IMG/VR virus record: IMGVR_UViG_3300042893_001274
Coordinates: 1-29,844 of that record
Reading direction: 5' to 3' (one strand)
DNA from: a virus
DNA: 29,844 bases
The notes beneath the pieces were generated by a model. The model was not told the origin of the DNA and ran no database searches. It saw nothing but the letters and a program-made list of their open reading frames with translations. How positions within the stretch are numbered: position 1 is the first letter of the stretch; each line of letters begins with the position of its first letter. A program made the position numbers and the translations under genes. Shown here piece after piece: positions 7,385-16,301 of the stretch.

Positions 7385-8998
7385 TTATTTAGAATAGCTT
7401 ACGCTAATGTTTTCACGCGAAAAAGCTTGTGCAAACTTATCGCGGAAGTTGATTTCGACAGATGTTTGACTATCTGGCGCGGTGTTTGTAGCAACAGCGC
7501 TTTCGAGAGCAGCTGTAATGTCAGGTTTCTTGTCTTCTACCTTTGTTTCAACAACGGTAGCAACAGAAGCTTTGCTAACTTCTTTGAGGCGAGCTTCAAC
7601 TTGTTCTGAAATCTTCTTTTCGATTTCAGCGGCTTGCGCCTTGATGAAGTCCTTGCTCTTGTGTTTCCATACAACACCAAATTTTTCTTTGTAAGAAGCG
7701 AAAGCTTCTTCAACAGAATCAAGAGTTTGAACTTCGCCAATGATAACCTTGCGGTCTTCGTCAGAGAGTTCGTAAGCAGCATCAAGTTCGCTAACGCGAG
7801 CATTGAGGCGAGCAACGGCTTCTTCTTGAGTTTTCTGTTCTTTAATTTTATTCAACTCTTCTTGAGTTGCGGCCAAAGAAGCTTTCATTTGTTCAACAGA
7901 AGCAACAGTTTCGTTGTAAAGCTTCTGAGCTTGTTCTTTAGCATTTTTTTCGGCAGCGATTGAATCGCGGTATTCTGTGTCTTTTTGTTTGATAGCTTCT
8001 GTGAATTGGCTGGTCATTGAAGCAACAGCTTCTTCACCGAACTTTTTCTCAAGAAGAGCACCCTTGAGTTCTGCGATAAGTTTTTCTAAGTCCATATGGT
8101 TTATATTTTTTACATTTTTTATCTCTAAAATGGAATTTGATTTTTTATTCATTAAAAACGCCATCACCTCGTGACGGTAATCTTTTGATGAATCTTGCAT
8201 CTCTAAATCTTGCGGCTCCTCCTCTGAAGCTTCATCTTCGGAGTCTCGGAGAGAAACTGAAACCTTAGAATCAAATGCCACTACGCCATTAACTTGCGCA
8301 GCTGGATTTGTAGTGAATCCTCCTCCTAGCGGATAGATTTCTCCAACGATAACTCTGTTAATCGCTGTGCCATCTTGCATTCTTCCGTTGCCGCCTCTAC
8401 TTTTTAAAAATTTTGAGTATTCTGCAACAGTTTCTGGATCAGTAATGATGTCCGCTTCTTTTAAATTGTCGCTTCCAACAGCTAAATAATAACTGCTAAA
8501 ACCAATTTCCCAACTTGCCGAAATTGAGTTTCTGAACGAATCAGCAGGATCAGAATTGCGAATCATCAAAGAAGTAAAAGACGAATCTACTGTTTTATAA
8601 ACAACTCCTGCAACTGATAAATAAAATGGATCTAATGTTTTGCTCGCTTCTTCTTCTGTCATGGAGACATTGTCGCTTAATCTATTAAATCCGTAGTTAG
8701 TGATATGACCGATAACACGTTTCTTGTTATGCTCGATATTTAGATACTTGTTAACAAATCTTTTAGCGATTTTAGCAGCAGTAGCTCCTGAAATACCGTC
8801 GCCATTATGGTTTACCATATTTGGCACAGCTAAGTTAAAAGACACTCCTAATAAATCAGGATTATCTTCAAAGTTAATATTTGGAGAGAGCTTTTTCAGC
8901 TCATCAAGAGAAGCTTTGGAAATTTGAAAATCTTTGCTGCCCACTTTGTGACAAGCGACAGAAATGTTATCTAATTTCGTCTTATACTTAAACGCCAT
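7385..8998 (-). CDS. Prohead protease fused to scaffold
   Basis: The 537-residue protein has two parts. Residues ~1-250 look like a prohead maturation protease: a NIEHNKKRVIGHI segment (candidate catalytic His) and, about 70 residues later, SISASWEIGFSSYYL (candidate catalytic Ser), as in serine proteases of the HK97/T4 prohead type. Residues ~270-300 are an acidic, flexible linker. From about residue 302 to the end it is long, charged and helical, rich in Glu, Lys, Gln and Ala, as expected of an internal scaffold. An internal Met starting MDLEKLIAELKGALL (ATG at 8095) could give a separate scaffold product. It starts 4 nt after the portal stop. Protease plus scaffold in one frame is known in other phages. 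Confidence 0.85.
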   Translation of the reverse strand: MAFKYKTKLDNISVACHKVGSKDFQISKASLDELKKLSPNINFEDNPDLLGVSFNLAVPNMVNHNGDGISGATAAKIAKRFVNKYLNIEHNKKRVIGHITNYGFNRLSDNVSMTEEEASKTLDPFYLSVAGVVYKTVDSSFTSLMIRNSDPADSFRNSISASWEIGFSSYYLAVGSDNLKEADIITDPETVAEYSKFLKSRGGNGRMQDGTAINRVIVGEIYPLGGGFTTNPAAQVNGVVAFDSKVSVSLRDSEDEASEEEPQDLEMQDSSKDYRHEVMAFLMNKKSNSILEIKNVKNINHMDLEKLIAELKGALLEKKFGEEAVASMTSQFTEAIKQKDTEYRDSIAAEKNAKEQAQKLYNETVASVEQMKASLAATQEELNKIKEQKTQEEAVARLNARVSELDAAYELSDEDRKVIIGEVQTLDSVEEAFASYKEKFGVVWKHKSKDFIKAQAAEIEKKISEQVEARLKEVSKASVATVVETKVEDKKPDITAALESAVATNTAPDSQTSVEINFRDKFAQAFSRENISVSYSK

Positions 8999-9001
8999 GA
9001 A

Positions 9002-10993
9002 TTACTTTACAGCAGAATGATACAAAATAGCCGCAGAATATTCGTCCAATAGAAATTCATCAGCAGTATCAGTGATTTCTTTCATTGGTTGAAGCTTTTC
9101 GATATTGCCTAAATCTTGTACACAAGCTTGTAGTCTAGTTGTCCATTCTTCTTTGCTAGAAGCAGCAACAACTTTCTTACATAGCTCGATTACGCTCGAT
9201 TTTTGCTGATCGTTAAGCTTAGATACGCCAAACTTTTCAGCAGTGAACGTCTCAGAAGCTTTCATGAAAGCGTCAACTGCATAAACAGTAGATTGAATAT
9301 CAGAAGTAGAAGCTTTTGACTTTGTTCCTAGCGGTCTGCCAGGTATAGAGTTCTTTGGTTTCGCCGTTGGAGTTCTAGAAAGTTTATTAACTGGCTTTCC
9401 AGCGGCAACAGGAGCAGCTGGCTCTGGTGCGTTTGGATCTTCAGTCATTGGAACGCCGCCAACAAGAGGATTGTAGTATCCTTTCTTTCTTTCTTCTACG
9501 AGTTTGTCTTGAGCTGGACTTAATTCTTCCGAAGAAGGCAATTTGCCGTTAGCCATAGCTTCAATACCTTGTTCTGGAGTGATAATCGACAGCTCCATCA
9601 AACGGCTAACTGTGCGCATATATTGAATCTCGTCTTTAAGATCAATTTGTTTAAATTTAGCAGTAGGATAAGCTTTAAATCCTAAATCTTTTGAGATGCG
9701 AATGATTTCTGGTTGAAGAATGTCGTTCAAGAAACAGTTGCGCGATTCTTTAAGGCGCTCCATGAAGAAGCCAATCTTCGCGGTCTGACCGTTGTACTTG
9801 TCGTCGCCAACAAGAACGTTCATTAAGCCTTCTTTAATATCTTGATTAAGAATCTTGTATTTTTCTTCGCCAACAACCTTCTTTAAGTCAGGAATAATGA
9901 ATTCAGCTTTTGTTGTATGGTCAGAAACGAGAACTCTGCCAACGCTTTCGTTCATAAACAACGATTGCATTGCCGCCATATTTGCTGGATTGATGCCGCC
10001 CTCGTCAGGAGGCGCGCCCATAGTGATAAGCAACAATACATTCTCTACTGTGCGAGAAATAGCTTGGTCAATATGCTTTAATTCCAGTTTCGCATTAACA
10101 TCTTCCATGATCGGAAAGGTAAACGGAATTGCAAATGGCTCGTAGTCTTGTTTCTTATAGAAAGAGTATAGCAAAAATGATGGATCAAGTTTAATCTTTA
10201 ATCCATCTCTAAAATAAGCCTTATCTTTAACCTTCTTCTGCATATCAGCAGGAAGAGCTTTAAACAATTCTCTATCTGCGTCGTCTTTTGGATTTCTGAG
10301 TCTTTCTAACTCGTATTCAGAAAGAAGTTTTTCGTAAATCGCTTCTGAAAATGAAGCGGAAACTTTAGCAACGATTTCGTAAGGATTAATTAAGATGTAG
10401 CGAAGAGGAATCTTGTTATTGACGACTCCGTTTTCGCTTAAACCAGACAAAAGTTTAAAATCTTCTGCTTTAAATTTTCCGTCGATACGGTAATAGAAGA
10501 TGTTTCCGCTGCGATAGTATTCGCGGAAGTATTGGTCTTTCAATTTCCATAGTTTGATCTTCTCAAACCACTTAGTAAAGAATTCTCTACTACGCGCAGT
10601 GCCGCCTTCAAGATAAATCTCTGTATTAGCGAACTCTGTGGCAATGTCGATTGTGTTTCTAACTAAAGCGACGTTTGCGTAAGCCTTTTGGCAAAGCAAA
10701 ATAGCATCACGAATGTCAACACCGTCTTTAGAGAACTGATAAGGAAGCATTCCTTGACTCAAAAGAGCATAGCGGCGAATGTTGTGGTCAGTTCCGTTTC
10801 TTGGAATCTTTGTGCTCTGTGCTGTGTCTGTAGCTCCTTGAACTGGACGGCTATAAGAAGCTTTGGCAACTTCTGTGAAGTAAGATTCTCCTAAAAGCTT
10901 TGGTTCGTAGTTGTTATGAACAGGAAGCGAGCTGCTTTCTGGCTTGTTGAACTTGCTCCAATAGTCCGACTTCTTGTTATATGAACGCGACAT
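9002..10993 (-). CDS. Portal protein
   Basis: This 663-residue protein lies between the large terminase and the protease-scaffold gene, the classic position for a portal. Visible portal-like features are a long alpha/beta core with an early DIRDAILLCQKAYANVALVR helix, a YYRSGNIFYYRIDG strand pair, a large helical stem region around the LELKHIDQAISRTVENVLL segment, and a flexible Pro/Ala/Lys-rich linker near residue 520-565 followed by a helical C-terminus. It would form the dodecameric ring at one capsid vertex through which DNA enters. The start codon has no clear ribosome-binding site, but an AGTGTAAC promoter-like octamer lies 17 nt upstream of the ATG. Confidence 0.88.
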   Translation of the reverse strand: MSRSYNKKSDYWSKFNKPESSSLPVHNNYEPKLLGESYFTEVAKASYSRPVQGATDTAQSTKIPRNGTDHNIRRYALLSQGMLPYQFSKDGVDIRDAILLCQKAYANVALVRNTIDIATEFANTEIYLEGGTARSREFFTKWFEKIKLWKLKDQYFREYYRSGNIFYYRIDGKFKAEDFKLLSGLSENGVVNNKIPLRYILINPYEIVAKVSASFSEAIYEKLLSEYELERLRNPKDDADRELFKALPADMQKKVKDKAYFRDGLKIKLDPSFLLYSFYKKQDYEPFAIPFTFPIMEDVNAKLELKHIDQAISRTVENVLLLITMGAPPDEGGINPANMAAMQSLFMNESVGRVLVSDHTTKAEFIIPDLKKVVGEEKYKILNQDIKEGLMNVLVGDDKYNGQTAKIGFFMERLKESRNCFLNDILQPEIIRISKDLGFKAYPTAKFKQIDLKDEIQYMRTVSRLMELSIITPEQGIEAMANGKLPSSEELSPAQDKLVEERKKGYYNPLVGGVPMTEDPNAPEPAAPVAAGKPVNKLSRTPTAKPKNSIPGRPLGTKSKASTSDIQSTVYAVDAFMKASETFTAEKFGVSKLNDQQKSSVIELCKKVVAASSKEEWTTRLQACVQDLGNIEKLQPMKEITDTADEFLLDEYSAAILYHSAVK

Positions 10994-11010
10994 ATGATTA
11001 TATATTAAAA

Positions 11011-11018
11011 GTTACACT
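11011..11018 (-). promoter_or_regulatory. Candidate late promoter octamer AGTGTAAC
   Basis: In the 58-nt gap between the terminase stop and the portal ATG the minus strand carries AGTGTAAC followed by a very AT-rich leader. It is one base different from AGTGTAAA and lies in one of the few intergenic gaps of the late block. Confidence 0.42.
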
Positions 11019-11051
11019 AAAAGTATCAAAAGTACTTTTATGACTTTCGTT

Positions 11052-12923
11052 TTACCTCACGAAGAACGGAGTAAAAGTTTGCGGCTGTTGTTCTGGACAA
11101 TCCATCATATCAAAATAGATTTTCATCATCCAGTTGCCTAATACTAAGCAAGAGTATGAGTCTTTACGGGTTTTTTCTGCTCCACTTTGTCTTTTTAGTT
11201 CTGGCGGCAAGTCAAAACTCTGATGTCCATTAGCTGTTGTTGTTGGAATGATTAAGGAACATTGCGCTTTAACCAATTCGATCAAATCAGATTGATGATC
11301 AACGAAATCGACCATCTTTGCATCGTTCGTTTGATTATCTTCTTGATCACGGAAGAATTTAATCGTTTTAATTGGAATGGTCTTGTTCTTTTGAGCTGTG
11401 AAATCGTTATCAACAGCTTCTGCGGCGAACAACATCTTTCTATGATCGAAGTTAGATTGCAATAACTCGTTAGCGTAGCGAATCCAAGAGCTTGTTGGAA
11501 CTCTAAGGTAACAAATGCGAGTGTCTTTTAAATTATACGCTCTTCTTGCTCTACGAATTTCGTCTTGATACTTTTCAGGCGAATCAAAATCAGCTTCAAA
11601 CATTTTAATTTCGATTTTAGCGTTTTTAAATACTTCGCTTTCGTTTGCGGCATTAATAAACTGCACGCCGCCGTTATAGTCTCCGCACATTCCAACGATG
11701 TTGAAGTTATTCATCAAGTAAGCTAAATAGTCGATGTGCTTTTTAAGATTAGTTCCTGATACAGCGTAATTATGAACGAGAATTCCTTTGCGATTAGGAA
11801 CATCGAGCTTAATAAGGTTCATGGCAAAGTCGTCAGACGATTCATTCTCTGCCCACGAAGGATCGAAGCTTAAAATATAATCAGAACCTTTCTGACCAGC
11901 CACTTCAATAGCCTGTCCTTCAAGCGGCTTGATTGTGCATTCGTGCATCTTGCTTAGTTTAAAGTAACCAGAAGAATCGTCCATGAATCTAGAACCGAAT
12001 TCTCTTTGGAACTGTGATTCAGACATAGTTGACTTGGCTTGAGTCAGCAAACTTTCATCGTAAAGACCATGAGGAGCTACATCATAAGCGAAATGCAAGA
12101 TAGCTCTAGTCGAATTACCTTTTCCATCCTTTTCCGGAAACTTGATAAGCGATTCATATTGCTTATACAACTTATACATATACTCAAACTGATAAGACGC
12201 AGAAGACAGTACAATAATTTTATTATTCGGCCATCTAAAACGCTCTTCTTCAGTCATATCTCCTCTAGCGATCAACTGAGTCTCCAAATCATATACTTCT
12301 TTTCTCTCTGTTGGATTTTGCACAACAGAAAGGAACGGAATAATAACTTCGTTAAAGATTCTTTCGGGCATCAACAAGAACTCGTCAATCATCATACGGT
12401 GAAAGCGAAAACCACGAAGCTTTTCACCGTCACCAAGTGGTAAGCAGGTAATTTTGCTGCGGCCAAACTCCATTGTCCATTCGTCCGAACTCTTAGATAC
12501 CTTTGTGATAGCTTGCTTTAAGAAAATAGCATTTGGCTTGTCCGCGATTTCCTCAATCTTGCGGAAAATCATCTTTGCTTGACGAAATGTTTTACTTACA
12601 ATGCCAATGTGAACACCTTGATTCAAAATCGCGTCTAATGCAGCGAAAACAGCACAGGTGAAGCTCTTGGAGAGACCGCGACTCCATACCATCATGGAGT
12701 AATCTGTTTCAAACATCGTTTTAATTGCGAGATGCTGAAACGGAAACGGTTTTACACCACAAATAATCTCAGAAGCGAACGAAATGTTGCTGCGCAGAAA
12801 TTTATATAGAAGAATCTTAGCTTCGCGCTCTTCTAGATAACCTTCTTTCTTTAAAATCTCTTCGTTTACTTTATTGCTATTGTAAATGCTTTTTCTTTTT
12901 TGGTCGCCAACGATCCAAGCCAT
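11052..12923 (-). CDS. terL: Terminase large subunit
   Basis: This is the ATP-driven DNA-packaging motor and headful nuclease. With the start at 12923 it has 623 residues, normal for T4-type large terminases. The ATPase half has a deviant Walker A, WSRGLSKSF (residues 80-88), and Walker B MMIDE (177-181). The nuclease half has LSFDPSWAE (Asp354), CGDYNGG (Asp415) and FVDHQSDLIEL (Asp542/Asp546), a plausible RNase H-like metal-binding set. The open frame extends to 12980, but the ATG at 12923 (MAWIVGDQ) is preferred because AAAGGA lies 6 nt before it. This start overlaps the end of the ERCC4-nuclease gene by 58 nt, which suggests coupled translation. Confidence 0.93.
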   Translation of the reverse strand: MAWIVGDQKRKSIYNSNKVNEEILKKEGYLEEREAKILLYKFLRSNISFASEIICGVKPFPFQHLAIKTMFETDYSMMVWSRGLSKSFTCAVFAALDAILNQGVHIGIVSKTFRQAKMIFRKIEEIADKPNAIFLKQAITKVSKSSDEWTMEFGRSKITCLPLGDGEKLRGFRFHRMMIDEFLLMPERIFNEVIIPFLSVVQNPTERKEVYDLETQLIARGDMTEEERFRWPNNKIIVLSSASYQFEYMYKLYKQYESLIKFPEKDGKGNSTRAILHFAYDVAPHGLYDESLLTQAKSTMSESQFQREFGSRFMDDSSGYFKLSKMHECTIKPLEGQAIEVAGQKGSDYILSFDPSWAENESSDDFAMNLIKLDVPNRKGILVHNYAVSGTNLKKHIDYLAYLMNNFNIVGMCGDYNGGVQFINAANESEVFKNAKIEIKMFEADFDSPEKYQDEIRRARRAYNLKDTRICYLRVPTSSWIRYANELLQSNFDHRKMLFAAEAVDNDFTAQKNKTIPIKTIKFFRDQEDNQTNDAKMVDFVDHQSDLIELVKAQCSLIIPTTTANGHQSFDLPPELKRQSGAEKTRKDSYSCLVLGNWMMKIYFDMMDCPEQQPQTFTPFFVR

Positions 12924-13840
12924 GATTGATCCTTTTCTATGAAGTATTGAATGTCTGTTTCCCAAAGTTTTGGGCCGCAAACGAGAAGTTTAGGTATTAA
13001 CGCTACGCTATTTTTTCTGCTACCAGAAAAAACGAATTGACAGTTCTTGTGGAACTCTTGTTGCAACAAACGCATATTGTGATATACGAATTTTAAGTTG
13101 GATTTATGTGAGGTGAAGTCGTTATTGTTCTTGATCTGATCAAAACTAGATTCCACTACAATAAACAAGAAACAATCCATAGATTTGCATCTCTCGATCT
13201 CTCTTTTAAATCTGTCAAAGTTTTCTCCAACTAAAGTGCTCTTAAAATCACCTTCTGATTTTCTATCAACAAATGTTTTAGAATAATTTTGCCCACCAGC
13301 AGTATAGTCTCCAAAATCTAGCTTAACTTCTCTCTGATTCTGAAACTGCAATGGCTGCTGCTCTCTTGTATCAATGAATATATTAACGTTAGAGTAGTCA
13401 GAGTAAAAATCTTTGTGGATATTCTTTGTGAACATTGGCTTTATGCCAATCTCAGAACAAGCCGCCGAGTAAGAACCGTAATGCTTCTTGAAACAGTCGA
13501 TACTTGGCAGTTCGCTTGTCTCAATTTCGATATGACTAGGCGCAACAACTAATTCTTTGTTAGCTACTCGCCTTTCAAGCAGTTGTTTGATATACGGTTT
13601 AACAACTTCTGCTTTTTCAAAGTTGCACCACTTTAATAACTGCTCTCTGTTCTCGAAATCCTTTTCAAAATAAGACTCTTTATCCTTGAAGCTTAGCTTT
13701 GTACCAGTTAAGAGGTTTTTCTTCGGGTAATGGGCGCAGTAGTAGTCTGCAAGCGACATCTTATGCTTCTTCAAATGAGTATGAAGACTTCTTTCGCTTG
13801 GAAAATCTTGATTACATTCTTTGCACTTAAACGGCATCAT
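12866..13840 (-). CDS. C2H2 zinc-finger / ERCC4-type nuclease
   Basis: This 324-residue protein opens with a classical C2H2 finger (Cys6, Cys9, His22, His26). After a middle region of about 120 residues there is an ERCC4/XPF-type nuclease core: FIDTREQQP with Asp157, DFGDYT with Asp178, VDRK at 191-194 and Asp198, then a LFIVVES strand. The fold class acts on branched or flapped DNA in archaeal and eukaryotic repair; phage members are less studied. Here it lies between the putative small-terminase-like gene (14-nt overlap) and the large terminase (58-nt overlap), so it is translated with the packaging genes. It may resolve replication junctions before packaging or supply a site-specific cut. 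That role is inference; the domain call is strong. Confidence 0.85.
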   Translation of the reverse strand: MMPFKCKECNQDFPSERSLHTHLKKHKMSLADYYCAHYPKKNLLTGTKLSFKDKESYFEKDFENREQLLKWCNFEKAEVVKPYIKQLLERRVANKELVVAPSHIEIETSELPSIDCFKKHYGSYSAACSEIGIKPMFTKNIHKDFYSDYSNVNIFIDTREQQPLQFQNQREVKLDFGDYTAGGQNYSKTFVDRKSEGDFKSTLVGENFDRFKREIERCKSMDCFLFIVVESSFDQIKNNNDFTSHKSNLKFVYHNMRLLQQEFHKNCQFVFSGSRKNSVALIPKLLVCGPKLWETDIQYFIEKDQSWLGSLATKKEKAFTIAIK

Positions 13841-14903
13841 CTAATGATATGCCCAAGATACGAGCTTTCCACTCAACCATACTTTCAAGCTTGCCAGCTT
13901 CCTCTCTAACAAGAGTCTTTTGCATTTCAGCGATCTTGATCATGTTAGCGCGCTCTTCTTCGTCTTGAAACAGCTGAACAATAGCTAAGATAGAAGCATT
14001 CTCCTTTTGTCTAGCGTTGATGCGCCCTGATCTATCACCTTGAAGCTTTTTAATCAAGCTTTCTACGCGGCCTTCGCATTGATGATACTCGCCGCTCTTC
14101 GCTTTGATGATTTCGGCAAGACGAATACTCATTTCGTTCTGCTCTTGAGTATCTTCAAACATTTTATTCAGCTTATCCAAGTGTCTTGAAGTTGTTTCCA
14201 AGTTGATAATTTCTTTGCACACGTTCATGTACAAATTAACTTCATCAGCAGTAAGGTCAGGCTTGTCCCAAGTCATTCTAATGAACTCTTCCTCGAAAAT
14301 ATTACGATCTTCTTGTGATGTATAGCAGTTAATGATCTTTTGAAACCGCGAGTTGGCTAAATTGATAGTAAGCTTCTCAATACAGAATTTATGTTGGCGG
14401 TTTAATTTTTCTTTATTGATCTTTTCGCCAGTAGCTTGATTGATTTTGTTAACTACGCGCTCAACAGAACGCGGAACTAAATACTTTACGCCAATAGCGC
14501 TTTCGGATTCAGGTTGACCTTCTGCGTTTACCGTTCTAATGAAGTTTGCCACAGCTCTTTGCTCAACTCCAAGGTTAACAATTCTGCGATCAGGAAAAAT
14601 GAGTTCGGCAATTCTTACAGCAGACAATCCAATAGCTGTTTGATCAATAATAAACTCTTTTTGAGACTCTGAGAACTCAATGTCCGCTGCTCTTTCATAC
14701 TTAGATGTTTTATAATTGATTTTGTTGCTTGCTAAGAACGATCTAATAGCAATTCCCTGCTTAGACCGCCCATCAAGCTTCTCATTAGCAAAGAATTTGC
14801 GCGTGATAGTATTTAAATCAGGAAATTGTTTGGCTAAGTCTCTAATTTGTGTTGCCTCTTCGTTTGTGAAAGAGATGTCTGTTGTTTCTTGTTTAGCTTC
14901 CAC
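13827..14903 (-). CDS. Putative terminase small subunit-like DNA-binding protein
   Basis: This 358-residue, mostly helical protein has two possible helix-turn-helix units in its N-terminal half, one around ATQIRDLAKQFPDLNTITRK and another around IIDQTAIGLSAVRIAELIFP. The C-terminal half is rich in charged helices, with a possible coiled coil near LESLIKKLQGDRSGRINARQ-like sequence and ending at KARILGISLDDAV. It lies immediately before the ERCC4-nuclease and large-terminase genes, overlapping the former, where a small terminase would be expected. No diagnostic motif was found, so the assignment rests on position and DNA-binding appearance. A transcription factor is an alternative. Confidence 0.6.
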   Translation of the reverse strand: MEAKQETTDISFTNEEATQIRDLAKQFPDLNTITRKFFANEKLDGRSKQGIAIRSFLASNKINYKTSKYERAADIEFSESQKEFIIDQTAIGLSAVRIAELIFPDRRIVNLGVEQRAVANFIRTVNAEGQPESESAIGVKYLVPRSVERVVNKINQATGEKINKEKLNRQHKFCIEKLTINLANSRFQKIINCYTSQEDRNIFEEEFIRMTWDKPDLTADEVNLYMNVCKEIINLETTSRHLDKLNKMFEDTQEQNEMSIRLAEIIKAKSGEYHQCEGRVESLIKKLQGDRSGRINARQKENASILAIVQLFQDEEERANMIKIAEMQKTLVREEAGKLESMVEWKARILGISLDDAV

Positions 14904-15600
14904 TTAAAATATCCTCCGATTGTAAAATTTTTAGAGCTACTTGTCTAAATAGCTTCTTAAGATTTTTGATTTGTTTATATCCAGCCTTTTTACCCTTTTC
15001 GTTCGTCTTGTAGCCCATTTCCGCCGCTACCTTCTCCTCGTCCACACCGTCAACGAAAAGCCTTGTATAGACCCTGTATTGCTTAGGAGCAAGGTATAAG
15101 CGCATTTCTTCATGAAGGCGAGCTGCGCTAGATAAAATGTCAAAATTCTGATCTCGCATTGAGTGAACAGCATCTGTGTGGCCTTCGATAGATACACAAA
15201 GCTTAACATCGTATGCACTCTTTTTTGTTTTCTCCCATTTCCTGTATAAAGGACATTCAGAACACTGTCTTCCGCTTGGTGTGATCGAGCACGCTGGTGG
15301 TTCGTTGCCTTGATTATACTTGCAACCTAAACATGGGCGAGTATAGTTAGAGTAGTTGTTGCGAAGCAAGTTCTTGATCTGATTAGAAGTGATTCTAGCT
15401 ATCCAAGGTTCAAGTGCGCGATCTTGCTTCCACATATGCCACTTCTTTGAGATATGGAATCGCACAATCTGTGCGACATCTTCGTAATCCATCCAACAAA
15501 TAGCTTTGAGCTGCCAGATATATCTGTGCTTCTCAATGATTTTGTCTATAATGTCTTTTTTATCTTCGTAGGTTATCTTACCGAGCTTTTGAGCTTCCAT
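14893..15600 (-). CDS. Sigma-70-like factor with zinc-binding insertion
   Basis: With the start at 15600 (MEAQKLGK) the protein has 235 residues. Residues ~20-85 resemble sigma region 2 (DYEDVAQIVRFHISKKW followed by LEPWIARITSNQIKNLLRNN). Residues 90-116 hold five cysteines (90, 93, 104, 113, 116), a probable zinc site inserted between regions 2 and 4. Residues ~165-225 resemble region 4 (YRVYTRLFVDGVDEEKVAAE, then a basic recognition-helix-like segment). Sigma-like late factors are known in T4-like phages (gp55). It would direct host RNA polymerase to late promoters, possibly the AGTGTAAA motif. The frame is open to 15732, but the shorter start gives only a 23-nt overlap with the upstream zinc-ribbon gene. 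No strong ribosome-binding site decides. Confidence 0.78.
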   Translation of the reverse strand: MEAQKLGKITYEDKKDIIDKIIEKHRYIWQLKAICWMDYEDVAQIVRFHISKKWHMWKQDRALEPWIARITSNQIKNLLRNNYSNYTRPCLGCKYNQGNEPPACSITPSGRQCSECPLYRKWEKTKKSAYDVKLCVSIEGHTDAVHSMRDQNFDILSSAARLHEEMRLYLAPKQYRVYTRLFVDGVDEEKVAAEMGYKTNEKGKKAGYKQIKNLKKLFRQVALKILQSEDILSGS

Positions 15601-15955
15601 ATTTTTCGGGAGATAGGCCATCAATACCATCAGAGCGCTTTGCTTTGAATTTCTTAGCTTGCGCTTGCATGGGATTCCGTTGTAGATCTTCAAGGCTGAA
15701 GGCTTTAAAGCCTCCTTCCATTGCGATTTCAACGTCTAACGACTCTATGTGTGGAAGCTCCTCAATATCGGAAGAATCTTCGTCATCGTCTTCTACTTGT
15801 GAACTGCGAATAGCAGTTGGTTTCTGCTGAACTTTTGCCGTTGACTGTTGAACAGCTTTCGAGCCAAAAGAAGAACCGCATTTTGAGCAAAAGTTTGGCG
15901 CAAATCCAACATACTCATGTTTTGCGCCGCACGATGAACAGAAAGTGATAGCCAT
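15578..15955 (-). CDS. Zinc-ribbon protein
   Basis: This 125-residue protein has a zinc ribbon at its start (CSSCG at residues 6-10 and CSKCG about 14 residues later), then a Gln/Ser/Thr-rich linker, an acidic stretch (VEDDDEDSSDIEELPHIESL) and a basic C-terminus. The ATG at 15955 is preferred over one at 15979 because the protein then opens directly on the ribbon and the gene starts 4 nt after the previous stop. It is located immediately before the sigma-like factor, overlapping it. An RNA-polymerase or sigma-associated role is possible but unproven. Confidence 0.78.
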   Translation of the reverse strand: MAITFCSSCGAKHEYVGFAPNFCSKCGSSFGSKAVQQSTAKVQQKPTAIRSSQVEDDDEDSSDIEELPHIESLDVEIAMEGGFKAFSLEDLQRNPMQAQAKKFKAKRSDGIDGLSPEKYGSSKAR

Positions 15956-15959
15956 ATTA

Positions 15960-16301
15960 TTATTTAGATATGCGGTCAACCTTATCGTTAAGGTTTTCCA
16001 GCTTTACTAATATCTTAGTAATATCTTTCTGTATTTCAACCATTTTGTCTGTATTAACTGGCTTTCCTTCGTCATCTACTATCTTTGAAAGGCGTCGAGA
16101 AATATTTTTTACCTCTGTATTAACGTAAGACATTTGCTCTGCCTGAACTTTCATCTCTAAAGCAACAGGATTAAAATCATCCTTCTTTACATACGTTGTA
16201 TTTAGGTAGTACAACGTACAGGCGATCAAAATTCCGCCAAATACCTTAATAATATTTGCCCAACTATTCAACTGAGACGTTTTTGACGTTGCGCTGCTCA
16301 T
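15960..16301 (-). CDS. Single-pass membrane protein with coiled coil
   Basis: This 113-residue protein has one hydrophobic helix at about residues 17-35 (IIKVFGGILIACTLYYLN) and a long charged helix after it (VALEMKVQAEQMSYVNTEVK, then a second helix with LVKLENLNDKVDRISK). The topology is that of an inner-membrane anchored coiled coil. It could be a holin or spanin-like component or a superinfection-exclusion protein; no motif decides. The start overlaps the end of the PhoH-like gene by 38 nt. Confidence 0.72.
   Translation of the reverse strand: MSSATSKTSQLNSWANIIKVFGGILIACTLYYLNTTYVKKDDFNPVALEMKVQAEQMSYVNTEVKNISRRLSKIVDDEGKPVNTDKMVEIQKDITKILVKLENLNDKVDRISK

Noticed and set aside
12924-12980. 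Longer N-terminus of the large terminase
   Set aside because: The start at 12923 has a well-spaced AAAGGA site; the extension would lie fully within the ERCC4-nuclease gene.
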